Positions 46,110 through 55,217 of a DNA stretch of 64,000 nucleotides are shown piece by piece (position 1 is the stretch's first letter; each line of letters opens with the position of its first letter). The stretch is taken from NCBI RefSeq assembly GCF_014197015.1, contig NZ_JACIET010000002.1, positions 1,240,001 through 1,304,000 of the forward strand, in the 5' to 3' direction. Made by a program: the position numbers and the translations under genes. Under the pieces are notes generated by a model. That model saw only the letters and a program-made list of their open reading frames with translations. It had not been told where the DNA came from and made no database searches. Source of the DNA: Niveibacterium umoris (GTDB lineage Bacteria > Pseudomonadota > Gammaproteobacteria > Burkholderiales > Rhodocyclaceae).

Positions 46110-46841
46110 GTGCACGCAGTGGATCACGACTTGCCACGCGCACCCTGGCAACAGCGCATCCAGGTCGGCGGCTTCAACCCGTTCTCGACGATCGATTGGC
46201 CCGGCAAGCTTGCGGCCGTGGTCTTCCTGCGCGGCTGCCCGTGGCGCTGCGGCTACTGCCACAACCCGGAGCTGCAGACCCGGCTCGGCCCCGCCCCGAT
46301 TGCCTGGGAGGAAGTCGAGGCACAGCTGATCCGCCGCCGCGGCTTCATCGACGGCGTGGTCTTCTCGGGTGGCGAACCGACCGCAGATCGTGCGCTACCG
46401 GAAGCCATCTCGCGCGTGCGTGAACTGGGTTACGCCGTCGGGCTGCACACCGGGGGGGCTTACCCTGAACGGCTGGAGGCCTTGCTCCCCCAACTCGACT
46501 GGGTGGGCTTCGACCTGAAGACCGACCCCGCCCGCTATGAAACCGTGACCGGCGTTGCGGGCAGCGGCGGGCGCGCGTGGGCGTCGGCGCAAAGGATCGC
46601 GTCGTCCGGCGTTGCCCATGAATTCCGCATGACCTTCCATCCGCAGCTTGTCGCGCCGGCGGCGGCCCTGCGCGCGGCACACGCTGCGCGCACGCTGGGC
46701 GTCGAACACTTCGCCCTGCAGACGTTCCGTGCGCGTGAATGCATCTCACCCGCCTTGTCGCGTGATGCTCGCATTCCGCCTTCGCTGGCGGATGTATTGG
46801 GTGTGCTCTTTCCCCGCTTCACTTTGCGCGGGGCATGCTGA
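46110..46841 (+). CDS. nrdG: anaerobic RNR activating enzyme, radical SAM (NrdG2-type)
   Basis: Radical SAM activase that generates the glycyl radical on NrdD. From the GTG at 46110 it is 243 residues; GTG at 46119 is also possible. The cluster motif CPWRCGYC is intact (CxxxCxxC with HNPEL), followed by FSGGEPT. The N-terminal GGFNPFSTIDWPGKLAAVVFLRGC is typical of the NrdG2 branch. It follows the glycyl-radical gene by seven bases. The order large subunit - radical domain - activase is tight. Confidence 0.92.
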   Translation: MHAVDHDLPRAPWQQRIQVGGFNPFSTIDWPGKLAAVVFLRGCPWRCGYCHNPELQTRLGPAPIAWEEVEAQLIRRRGFIDGVVFSGGEPTADRALPEAISRVRELGYAVGLHTGGAYPERLEALLPQLDWVGFDLKTDPARYETVTGVAGSGGRAWASAQRIASSGVAHEFRMTFHPQLVAPAAALRAAHAARTLGVEHFALQTFRARECISPALSRDARIPPSLADVLGVLFPRFTLRGAC

Positions 46842-46868
46842 GGCCCGGCCTGCCGCGGCGAGGACGCC

Positions 46869-48287
46869 TCACGACGCCACGTCGGTGCCGCTGATCAGGT
46901 AGCGTCGTCCACCGGCCGCCTTGACCTTGTAGAGCGCCGCGTCGGCGGCGGCGCAGATCTCGTCGAGTGCGCATTGCGCGTCGTAGCTGATCGCGACGCC
47001 GACGCTGGCGCCAATCTGCAAGGGTCGCCCCAGCGCGGTGATGGGCTCGGCGATCAGTTTGACAATCTTGCCTGCCAGCACCGCCGCCGATTCACGTGTG
47101 ACGCGGCCGGTCTGCACCACGGCAAACTCGTCACCGCCGAGGCGGGCGACCAGATCGTCCTTGCGCACGGCATGCGCGAGTCGTTGCGCGACGATGCGCA
47201 GCACTTCGTCACCGGCGGCGTGTCCGAAGCGATCGTTCACCGGTTTGAAATCGTCCAGATCCACGTAGAGGAAGGCGACGCCGTCGTTGTCGCCGCGACG
47301 CCCGAGGCCCTGACTGAACCAGTGATCGAGGTGGCGGCGGTTGGGCAGCCCGGTCAGCGGGTCGTGGTCGGCGCGCTGGCGAAGGTCTTCGACCGCAAGT
47401 TCCTCGCTGATGTCCTGCAGGATGCCGATACCGATGACGCCGCGACCGACCTCCCGTGGGCGGAACTCCACCTTCAGCTCCGCGGGAAAGTGCTCGCCGG
47501 AGTACCGCAGGCATGTGATGCGGGCGACACGCCGGGCCGTAGCTTCGCCGCCGACGGCGGCGCGAACCTCTTCGTGATCGCCCGGCGCAACCCTTTCGAG
47601 AAAGGCCGCGAGATTGCCGGGGCGCTCACTGAAGGCGTCGGCATGGAAGATCGGATCGAACACGGCATCGAAGCTGATCCGGTCTTCATCGACGTCGTAC
47701 TCGAAGCCGCAGATCAAGGCGAGTTCCTGCACATGGCGGAAACGTCGGGCAAGGTCGATGTACTGCTCGAGCAAGCGGCGCTGTCGCGTCAGCGACCAGA
47801 TCCGGCGGGCGACCATGTCCAGCAGCGCAACATCGTTTTCGTCGTAGTCGATGGGTTTGTTGCCGACGCCCACCAGCATTCGCACCAGTCCTTCGTCGAC
47901 CACCGGCAGCCCGAGATGGCGGCGCAGGTGCACGTGCCCATCGGGCAGCCCGCGTTTGCCCTGCGCTGCGGCGTAGTCGTTATCGATGCATGCGCGCCGG
48001 GTACGCGCCGACTCGGCCCAGATGCCGGCGGCTGCAATCGGGTAATGCCGGTCGTAGACGGCCTGGCAGCCCGCCAGCGTGTCGTGCGACCACACGCCCA
48101 GTTCGATGGAGCTTTGATCGTCGTTGATGAAATGCAGGTAGGCGATACGGCTGCCGGTGGCGGCCTGCGCGATGTCGACGCCGCGCTGGATGATTTCGGA
48201 TTCGGTCTGAGCCGTGCTCAGCTCATCCAGGTCGCGGACGATGGTGACGTGAAGCGCCTTTGCGGCGTCGGACAGGGGTGTGCCCAC
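46869..48287 (-). CDS. GAF/PAS-type sensor diguanylate cyclase
   Basis: The 472-residue cytoplasmic protein starts at GTG. An N-terminal GAF-like domain (about 20-165, with SRIAYLHFINDDQSSIELGVWS) is followed by a PAS-like segment (about 180-300). The GGDEF domain has an intact active site GGDEF near 380 and an inhibitory RxxD (RKDD) five residues before it. No transmembrane segment is seen, so a soluble signal is expected. It is convergent with nrdG. Confidence 0.9.
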   Translation of the reverse strand: MGTPLSDAAKALHVTIVRDLDELSTAQTESEIIQRGVDIAQAATGSRIAYLHFINDDQSSIELGVWSHDTLAGCQAVYDRHYPIAAAGIWAESARTRRACIDNDYAAAQGKRGLPDGHVHLRRHLGLPVVDEGLVRMLVGVGNKPIDYDENDVALLDMVARRIWSLTRQRRLLEQYIDLARRFRHVQELALICGFEYDVDEDRISFDAVFDPIFHADAFSERPGNLAAFLERVAPGDHEEVRAAVGGEATARRVARITCLRYSGEHFPAELKVEFRPREVGRGVIGIGILQDISEELAVEDLRQRADHDPLTGLPNRRHLDHWFSQGLGRRGDNDGVAFLYVDLDDFKPVNDRFGHAAGDEVLRIVAQRLAHAVRKDDLVARLGGDEFAVVQTGRVTRESAAVLAGKIVKLIAEPITALGRPLQIGASVGVAISYDAQCALDEICAAADAALYKVKAAGGRRYLISGTDVAS

Positions 48288-48335
48288 ATTCCATCCCGGC
48301 GCTGAGGTCCGGGCGGCCGAAACGCCGCCAGGACC

Positions 48336-49760
48336 TCAGCGCGACTCCTTGATGATACGCCCGTTGGGGGGCTGGATCGGCCGCGCGTTGTTGCGGTAGA
48401 AGCGGGTGAACACGGCGAGTTGATCCGGCGACAACTGGGCCGGTTGACGCATCACCATCCACAGCACGCCCTCGCTGCAAGGCGGCGTGGTCAGCGAGCC
48501 CATGTAGGTGAAATAGCTCTTGTCGGAAGGCAACAGATCGGCCGGGTTGATCGCCACCGCGGGCTGATAGGACTCGTTCTTCTCCAGCGGCAGGTTGTTC
48601 CACAGCGTCTGGATCAGCGGATGTGCGCTACCCCGGTCAAGCAGCACCGCTACGACCGCCAGCTTGCCGTCAAGATCCTTGTGCACCAGGTGCACGACCA
48701 TGTCGAAGGCGCGGCCGTCGATGCGCTCTTCCGAGGGGCGGTGGAAGTGGAACTGCTGCAGCTCGTAAGTGCGGCCCATGACTTCCATGTTCAGGCCCGG
48801 CCCGACGGTGACCTGGATCGTGTGGCCGTTATCGATGATGCGGAAGTAGCTCGGCTTGTAGTCGAATTTGATCGGCTCCAGTTCCACCTTGATGCCGTCG
48901 CGGATGTCGATTGGCGATTGCCGGCTGCCACTGCCGCAGGTGGCGTATTCGGGCTTCATGCGCGACCAGTTTTGCGGGCCGGTTTCGCCTTCATAGCTCC
49001 AATGCGCGTGCGGCGACATGATCATCTCGCCAGCATGCGACGGCGGTGCCTCGTGCGCATCTTTCGGCGCTACGCTCTTGCGCGGAGGCGGGCGGTAGTA
49101 ACGCGGCGCCGCGGTCGGTGGCGGAGGCGGTGGCGCTTCGGCCTTGGGCGCCTCGGTCACGCGCGGGGCGGGCTTGGGCGGCAGCTGGATCAAGGGCTTG
49201 CTGGTGATCGGCTTGTCGCTGGGCGCCTCTGCATGCGGCTCTTCCTTCACCATTTGCAGATCGGCGTGGCGCATCGCCACGTCCGGCTTGTTCAATTTCG
49301 GGGCCGGCCCCGACATTTCCAGTGCTTTCTGTTCAGCCGCCGCCGCGACCTTGGCCAACTGCTGCAGCGTGGCCGGTTTGCACACTTCCTTGAAGAAGTG
49401 GTCGTCGAGCGTGCCGGGCTGGATCGGAATCGGTTTGGGCGCCTGGGCCGGCTCTTCGCGGATCGTCAGACCCTGCTTGTCGAGATACACCCGCTTGACC
49501 GTCAGGAACGTCTGGCTGCGGCAGTCGTAGCGGTTGAGCGCCTTGACCGTCTTGTAGCCGGCGGCGTCCACTTCCTCGTCGGTCAGCACGACGCGCCCCC
49601 AGGCGACCTTGGTGCCGGCGTCTGAAGCGAGCACGCTCGCGCGGTCCAGATCGATGCTGCGCCCTTTTTCCCGTGCGACATGGAACCAGTCCGCCGATAG
49701 GGCGGGCTGTGCGAGGGCACACAGACCGAGCAGGGAAAGACGAATAGCTGCGCTGCGCAT
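48336..49760 (-). CDS. exported alpha-carbonic anhydrase with N-terminal surface-adhesin-like domain
   Basis: The ATG at 49760 has GGAG upstream and gives 474 residues. A signal peptide (ending ALSADW) leads to a domain of about 100 residues resembling surface-adhesin protein E. It contains WFHVAREKGRSIDLDRAS and KALNRYDCRSQTFLTVKRVYLD. A long Pro-rich linker (about 165-240) follows, then an alpha-carbonic anhydrase domain (about 245-474). Zinc ligands are visible in QFHFHRPSEE (about 335-340) and the later VVHLVH; SPIDI and SLTTPPCSEGV are typical. CO2 hydration in the periplasm or at the surface is expected. The fusion is unusual. Confidence 0.9.
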   Translation of the reverse strand: MRSAAIRLSLLGLCALAQPALSADWFHVAREKGRSIDLDRASVLASDAGTKVAWGRVVLTDEEVDAAGYKTVKALNRYDCRSQTFLTVKRVYLDKQGLTIREEPAQAPKPIPIQPGTLDDHFFKEVCKPATLQQLAKVAAAAEQKALEMSGPAPKLNKPDVAMRHADLQMVKEEPHAEAPSDKPITSKPLIQLPPKPAPRVTEAPKAEAPPPPPPTAAPRYYRPPPRKSVAPKDAHEAPPSHAGEMIMSPHAHWSYEGETGPQNWSRMKPEYATCGSGSRQSPIDIRDGIKVELEPIKFDYKPSYFRIIDNGHTIQVTVGPGLNMEVMGRTYELQQFHFHRPSEERIDGRAFDMVVHLVHKDLDGKLAVVAVLLDRGSAHPLIQTLWNNLPLEKNESYQPAVAINPADLLPSDKSYFTYMGSLTTPPCSEGVLWMVMRQPAQLSPDQLAVFTRFYRNNARPIQPPNGRIIKESR

Positions 49761-49879
49761 GATGCGGCTCCGACAAGCGTTCCTGTCAGTGTTTTCGGCC
49801 GCGCGCGGCAATGCTTGAGGGCGCAGGCGCCGGCGCCTGTCGCGTCAAGGCCTTCAGCAAGGCGCGGCCGGCCCCCGGA

Positions 49880-52800
49880 TCAGGGCCATTGATCGAGAAG
49901 AATGCCGGCGCGCCCCTTGTTGAAATCGAACAGTGCCGGTTGCTGCGCGGGGCGCGGGGCCGCCGCCCCCCCGGCGGCGCTCTCACGGTGCACGCGGGCG
50001 CCGCGATCCCCCGCAGGGCGCTTGCCGCTGCGGATCTCCTCGGCCAGGGTCGGCACCCGTTGCACGCCGTACTGCAGCCACTCATCCAGCCAGATGCGCT
50101 GGTCGGGCGGCGCGAAATCGGCGCGGCGCGACTGTAGCCCGTCGTGCACCAGGCTGTAGGTGAGCAGGCCGTGGCGCAGGCGCTGGTCCTCCAGCGCGAA
50201 CTCGTCGCTCTGGCTTGCGGCGAGGATCCGCATGCCCTTGTCGAAGGCCAGCTGCCCGAGTCCGCGGCTGCCCATCGGGCCGGGTTTGAAGCCTTCCGAC
50301 TGCACGCTGGCGGCGGACTGGCAGGCGTCGACGATCATCGTCAGGTCGCCTGCGTCCACGTCCCGCAGCCACATCGACAGCTCGTCACTGCCGATCGCAT
50401 GGGCTTTGAGCGAGGGGGTGATCCGCCGGCCGTCTTCGTTGCCGCCGGTGTCCTGGGGGATCAGATAGAACTGGCCGCCGCCGTCGGTAAAGCCGTGGCC
50501 GGCGAAAGAGAGCAGCAGCAAGTCGTCGGGCCCCGCTTTGCGTAGCGCGTCCGCGCCCGGCAGTTGCGCGAGCGCCAGCACCTGCTCGCGCGGCAGCGAT
50601 TCACCGGCGAGCCGGGCGATCACGGCCCGCAACGCCGCCTTGCTCGCTTGTCGTGTCGCACCGTCGGAGGTCAGTGTCAGGGGCACCACCTGTGCATAGG
50701 TGCCGCGCCGATCCAGCGCGGCCACGATGCTGGCGGCCAGCACACGTGCGTCATTGGCCGCGAAGCCCAGATCCCACGCCGGGTTTTCATGCTGATTGAC
50801 GCCAACGCTGATGACGTAGGCTTTGCCGCGCTCGGCCGTTGCAGCACGACCGCGCATCGCCGGTGTCTCATAGCTCATGCGTGCGGTGGGGCTTTTCACG
50901 CGGTCGTCATTGAAGGCGTAGGCGGAAAAGCGCACCTCGGATCGCGTCTGCGTGGCGGTGCGCGGCAGCCGCACGCTGAAGCGCTGGGTGTAGCGGCCCG
51001 CGCCGGGGGTGGCCAGGCGACCGTCGGCATGGCCCACGATCTGGCCGTCGCGGAACAGTCGCAGGTCGTGGGCGGCGGTCGCCGGCTGCGTAGCCTGGGC
51101 GCCGTTGCGTGGACGGCTGGTTGCGCCAGCGGCCTCCACCGTCACGCTGACCTGCTGTGCGTCGGACGGGTCGGGTTCGATCGCGGTGATGCGTACCGAC
51201 ACCGGGGTGCGGTTGAGCGACGCGAGCGGGCGCACGGGTGCAAAGTGCTCGCCGGCGAGGATGCGGGCAAGCAGGCGTGGCTCGAAATAGTCCTTCATGA
51301 AGGCTTCAAGCGGCACCGCCCGGAACGGGTCGTCCGGCAGAACCCAGTGCAGGTAGGGGATGGATTCGAGGTCGGCCGTGTCAAACCGGCCCTCGGGGTC
51401 GGTGACCACCCAGCGCCCATCGCTGAAGGCGACCAGCGTGGCCAGCAACTCGCCGCCGGGGCTGCGCCAAAGCCGGATGGTGCCGTCGGTGCTGGCCGAA
51501 AACAGCAGGCGGTCGTGGTCGGCGAAGGCCAGTGCCTGCACCGAGCTTTCGTGCCCTTGCAGGCCGTGCAGACGATGCGGCGTGTCGTCGAGCCGCCACA
51601 GCGTCACCAGGTTGTCCTCGCCGGCGCTGGCCAGCAGTTCGCCATCGCTGGAAAAACGCAACGCCTTGACTTCGAGGAGTTCGTCCTCTTCCTGCAGCGG
51701 GTACACCGCCTCGCAGGCGCGGTAATCCCATAGTCGCACGCCGCCCGCGTTGTTGCCGGTGGCGAGCAGGCGGTCGCCGCGCAGCAGCGTGGCGGCCGTG
51801 ATCGACGTGTCCAGTGTGCAGCGGCGTTCGCCGGTGGCGGTGAGCCAGACTTCGGCGACCGCGTCGGAGCCGGCGACCAGCAGCGTCTGCCCGTCGTGAC
51901 TGAAATTGAGGGTTTGCACGACATAGGAATCGTCGACCCCGCGTGCTGCGGCGGCTTCGAGCACCCTCGTGGTGTCGCCGCTGCGTGCGTCGAGTAGCAG
52001 CGCCCGCACATGGCGGCCGCCGACCGCCAGCCAGCGCGCATCGTCAGAGAACACCAGCGGGCCGTTGAAGTCCGGCGGCAGCGGTGTGCGTCGCGGCGTC
52101 CCGGTCGTGCCAGTGGGCCACCATTGCAGTGCGCCGTCGGTCAGCGCGACGATCCAGGCACCGTCCGGCGAGAGCGCGAGGCCGCCTGCGGGTGCACCGG
52201 CCAGCGCCAGACCATCGGTCTCGAGCTGCCGCACCAGGCGCCCCTCGGTGAGCGACCAGACGCCGAAGCGGCCGCGCTGCTGGTTGCCGGCGACCAGGCT
52301 GCGGCCGTCCGGCGCCAGCGCCATCGAGAGCACGCCGTCCACCCCGGCCGAGAGGTCGGCCTGCACCTGGCCATCGGCGGCGGTGCGGATCACCAGCGAG
52401 GACCAGTCGCTCGTCGCCATGCGGCGTCCATCGTGGCTGAGCGCCAGCTGTTGATGCCCGGACTGGCCAATTGCGAGCGCGGGCAGCAGTTCGCGGCCGT
52501 CGGCCGGATCAAACCTGCGCAGTTGCGCCGCTTCGTCGACCGCCGCCAGCCAGCGTCCGTCCGGCGCCGCCTGCAACTGGCGCAGGCGACCGAGCGGGGT
52601 CGGGATCGTGCGCAGGCGGCGGCCGCTCGCCGGCGCGACGATTTCGATACGCCCCGCCTGGCTGTCGCGTGTCCAGATGGCAGCGGCCAGCCACCGTCCG
52701 CCGGGATCCGGCGCAAGCGCCATTACCGTGCCGCCCAGTGCCTGCCATTCACGTCGAAGCGCACCGGTGGTGGCATCGAAAATTCGCAGCGAACCGTCCT

Positions 52801-53431
52801 CGTCACCGACGAAGATTTCGCGTCCGTCCGTCGACCAGGCGAGCGACGACACCTGACGATGCTGCAACGCGATGCGCAGCCGCGGCTGCGCTCTGGCCGG
52901 ATCGAGGAGCACGAGCCAGTTCTCGGACTTGGCGCGATCTTCGGCCTTGTCGTACAGGCGTATGCGGTCACCGCAGGCGACCGCCACCGCGGCGCCGCGT
53001 TCGGTGACGGCCAGATCCGCGACGCGCAGGAACGAGCTCTGCTCGCCACTGCAATGCCAAGACCGCAGCATCGCCCCGGCGGCCGCATTCCAGATGCGAA
53101 CCTCGCCCCCTTCGTCGCCCGATACCAGTGCGGTGCCGCCTGGCAGCCAGGCGAGTGCGGTCAGGCGATCTGCGCCGGCGGTGATCGTGCGCAACTCGCG
53201 AGCGTCGTCGACTGACCAGAGTTTGATGCGTTTGTCGTTGCCACCGGTGGCCAGCAACTGGTCATCGGGCGAGAACTGCATGGCGTCGATGTTGCCTGAG
53301 TGGCCGGACTGCACGACCAGGCGCGGCATGGTCGCCGTCACTTCGGCGGGGGCCGCGCCCAGATCTGGCGCTGCGAGCAAGGGAAATGGCAAAAGCAGGC
53401 GCAGGACGAGCCGGAGCGAGCGTTGGATCAT
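49880..53431 (-). CDS. exported WD40-repeat protein with C-terminal caspase domain
   Basis: The 1183-residue protein has a signal peptide (ending LGAAPAE). WD40-type repeats follow (about 35-680, for example GHSGNIDAMQFSPDDQLLATGGNDKRIKLW and GHESSVQALAFADHDRLLFSASTDGTIRLW). A beta-sandwich-like region (about 740-870) links to a caspase (peptidase C14) domain (about 880-1130). The catalytic His is in LSFAGHG (about 977) and the Cys in VDACQS (about 1035). Both are present, so it should be active, probably as an orthocaspase-type protease outside the cytoplasm. Substrate and role are unknown. No related gene is adjacent. Confidence 0.9.
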   Translation of the reverse strand: MIQRSLRLVLRLLLPFPLLAAPDLGAAPAEVTATMPRLVVQSGHSGNIDAMQFSPDDQLLATGGNDKRIKLWSVDDARELRTITAGADRLTALAWLPGGTALVSGDEGGEVRIWNAAAGAMLRSWHCSGEQSSFLRVADLAVTERGAAVAVACGDRIRLYDKAEDRAKSENWLVLLDPARAQPRLRIALQHRQVSSLAWSTDGREIFVGDEDGSLRIFDATTGALRREWQALGGTVMALAPDPGGRWLAAAIWTRDSQAGRIEIVAPASGRRLRTIPTPLGRLRQLQAAPDGRWLAAVDEAAQLRRFDPADGRELLPALAIGQSGHQQLALSHDGRRMATSDWSSLVIRTAADGQVQADLSAGVDGVLSMALAPDGRSLVAGNQQRGRFGVWSLTEGRLVRQLETDGLALAGAPAGGLALSPDGAWIVALTDGALQWWPTGTTGTPRRTPLPPDFNGPLVFSDDARWLAVGGRHVRALLLDARSGDTTRVLEAAAARGVDDSYVVQTLNFSHDGQTLLVAGSDAVAEVWLTATGERRCTLDTSITAATLLRGDRLLATGNNAGGVRLWDYRACEAVYPLQEEDELLEVKALRFSSDGELLASAGEDNLVTLWRLDDTPHRLHGLQGHESSVQALAFADHDRLLFSASTDGTIRLWRSPGGELLATLVAFSDGRWVVTDPEGRFDTADLESIPYLHWVLPDDPFRAVPLEAFMKDYFEPRLLARILAGEHFAPVRPLASLNRTPVSVRITAIEPDPSDAQQVSVTVEAAGATSRPRNGAQATQPATAAHDLRLFRDGQIVGHADGRLATPGAGRYTQRFSVRLPRTATQTRSEVRFSAYAFNDDRVKSPTARMSYETPAMRGRAATAERGKAYVISVGVNQHENPAWDLGFAANDARVLAASIVAALDRRGTYAQVVPLTLTSDGATRQASKAALRAVIARLAGESLPREQVLALAQLPGADALRKAGPDDLLLLSFAGHGFTDGGGQFYLIPQDTGGNEDGRRITPSLKAHAIGSDELSMWLRDVDAGDLTMIVDACQSAASVQSEGFKPGPMGSRGLGQLAFDKGMRILAASQSDEFALEDQRLRHGLLTYSLVHDGLQSRRADFAPPDQRIWLDEWLQYGVQRVPTLAEEIRSGKRPAGDRGARVHRESAAGGAAAPRPAQQPALFDFNKGRAGILLDQWP

Positions 53432-53552
53432 GGCGGGTTGCGGCGGCCGGTGGCTGGGTGACCGATCATGCCATCAGGTCGCGGGTGCGCGCAGCGCTGA
53501 AGCGGTGATCCTTGGGGCAGCGGGCTGACGCCTGCGGTGCCCGGTCGGCATC

Positions 53553-54425
53553 TCAGCGCCCCACCACCAGGAATCCGGCCAGCAGGATCAGCGCGCCGCC
53601 TGCGAGGGTGCCGGGGCCCAGCGGCTGCCCGAGAAAGGCCGCGCCGGCCAGCGCGGTGACCACCGGTTCGAAGGTCGATAGCGTCGCGGTGCGGGTGGGC
53701 CCGAGCCGCCGCAGCCCGGCGAGGAAGCAGCTGACCCCCAGCACGGTGGACACCACGGCGAGCGCGACCACCCCCGCCCAGGCCTGGGCGCTCTGCGGCA
53801 GATGGGGGCCGGTGGGCAGGGTCAGCAGCGAGATCGCGAGACAGCCACTGCTGCACACCACCGCCGCCTGCGAGAACGCCGGGGTGCCGGCGGGCAGCCG
53901 CCGGCCGGCCAGCGTGTAGAGCGCATAGATCAGGCCCGACGCAACACCCAGCGCGATGCCCAGCGGCTGCGCGCCGCTTGCATAGCCGATCGTCAGCGCG
54001 CAGCCGCCCAGTGCGCAGCCGAGCGCGATCAGGCGCCTGCGATCGGCGCGCTCGCCATGCAGCAACCAGGCCAATGCGGTGACGAATGCGGGGTAGAGGT
54101 AGAGCAGCAGCGCAACGACGACCGCCGGTGCCACCGTCAGCGCCGTGAAGTAGCACATCGCGAGGCCGGCGTAGCCCAGCGTGCCCATGCCGATCAGCAG
54201 GAACAGGCTGTGGCCGCGCGGCAGCGGCTGGCGTCGGGTGAAGACGATCAGCCACAGGATCGCCGCGGCAATCGCGAAGCGCAGGCTCAGCAGATCGGCC
54301 GGCCGCAGGCCGTCGCGCCAGGCCGGCGCGCTGAATATCGGCATCAGCCCGAAGCAGGCTGCGGCAACAAGGACGAGCAGGGCGCCGATCAGGCGGCCGC
54401 GTTCGGAGTGAGGCATCGACGGCAT
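53553..54425 (-). CDS. EamA/DMT-family permease
   Basis: The 290-residue protein has ten hydrophobic segments in two similar halves, each ending in an EamA-type motif. The first is in ALTVAPAVVVALLLYLYPAFVTALAWLLHGER, the second in LRRLGPTRTATLSTFEPVVTALAGAAFLGQPLGP. It probably exports metabolites; substrate is unknown. An ATG at 54416 is an alternative start. It diverges from the Crp/Fnr gene. Confidence 0.9.
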   Translation of the reverse strand: MPSMPHSERGRLIGALLVLVAAACFGLMPIFSAPAWRDGLRPADLLSLRFAIAAAILWLIVFTRRQPLPRGHSLFLLIGMGTLGYAGLAMCYFTALTVAPAVVVALLLYLYPAFVTALAWLLHGERADRRRLIALGCALGGCALTIGYASGAQPLGIALGVASGLIYALYTLAGRRLPAGTPAFSQAAVVCSSGCLAISLLTLPTGPHLPQSAQAWAGVVALAVVSTVLGVSCFLAGLRRLGPTRTATLSTFEPVVTALAGAAFLGQPLGPGTLAGGALILLAGFLVVGR

Positions 54426-54450
54426 TTCGGCGTAGGGGCGATCCGGTGAG

Positions 54451-54478
54451 TTGCACCGTTGCGGTGCGCTACTATTCT
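54451..54478 (+). promoter_or_regulatory. putative promoter with overlapping palindrome before the Crp/Fnr gene
   Basis: TTGCAC (54451-54456) and TATTCT (54473-54478) have a 16-base spacing. A 15-base inverted repeat GCACC-N5-GGTGC (54453-54467) lies across the promoter and could be an operator. Both are weak matches and are offered as candidates. Confidence 0.35.
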
Positions 54479-54507
54479 GCCTACTTTTGTACCGGAAACC
54501 TCATCAC

Positions 54508-55197
54508 ATGGAACAGCGTCGCAAGGCCGACATCAACGGGTTGCTGTCCCGCCTGCCCTTGTTTGCACAGGTCGAAGCGGAAACCGTCGCGACCCTCGCG
54601 GCAAGCACCCAGGAGGTGCGGCTGGAGAAAGGCAAGCTGCTGTTCCAGCAGGGTGATACGGCGGACGGCTTCTATGTCGTGGTGTATGGGCAGGTGAAGC
54701 TGGGCTTTTCCGCGCAGTCGGGCCACGAAAAGGTCGTCGAGATCATCGGCCCGGCGCACAGCTTTGGCGAGGCGGTGATGTTCATGGGCCGCCCCTATCC
54801 GGTGTTCGCGCAGGCTTTGTCCGATGCGATGGTGCTGCAGATTCCGGCGCAGCCGATTTTCACGCTGATCGAGCGCAACGGCAGCTTTGCACGTCGCATG
54901 CTGGCCGGCATGTCGATGCGGCTGCACTCGCTGGTGCAGGACGTCGAATCGTATTCGCTGCGTTCTTCCACCCAGCGGCTGATTGGCTACCTGCTGCGCA
55001 ACGCGGACGAAATCGAATCCAACACCGCCGAGATCGATCTGGAGACCAGCAAGCAGGTGCTCGCGTCGCGCTTGAACCTGACGCCAGAAACCTTCTCGCG
55101 GGTTCTGCATGCGCTCACCGAAGCCAAGCTGATTTCGGTGAATGGCAAGCACATCACGATCCACGACATCGCGCGACTCAAGGCCTACGACAACTGA
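54508..55197 (+). CDS. Crp/Fnr-family transcriptional regulator
   Basis: The ATG at 54508 gives 229 residues. The N-terminal cyclic-nucleotide-binding-like beta-roll (about 20-140, with GDTADGFYVVVYGQVKLGFSAQSG and FGEAVMFMGRPYPVFAQA) leads to a dimerisation helix. The C-terminal winged helix contains IDLETSKQVLASRLNLTPETFSRVLHALTEAKLI. No N-terminal Cys cluster like FNR is present, so it is not an Fe-S oxygen sensor. The resemblance to Dnr-type regulators makes NO or haem sensing possible. Ligand unknown. Confidence 0.9.
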   Translation: MEQRRKADINGLLSRLPLFAQVEAETVATLAASTQEVRLEKGKLLFQQGDTADGFYVVVYGQVKLGFSAQSGHEKVVEIIGPAHSFGEAVMFMGRPYPVFAQALSDAMVLQIPAQPIFTLIERNGSFARRMLAGMSMRLHSLVQDVESYSLRSSTQRLIGYLLRNADEIESNTAEIDLETSKQVLASRLNLTPETFSRVLHALTEAKLISVNGKHITIHDIARLKAYDN

Positions 55198-55217
55198 GGC
55201 CGCACCGGCCGGATCGC

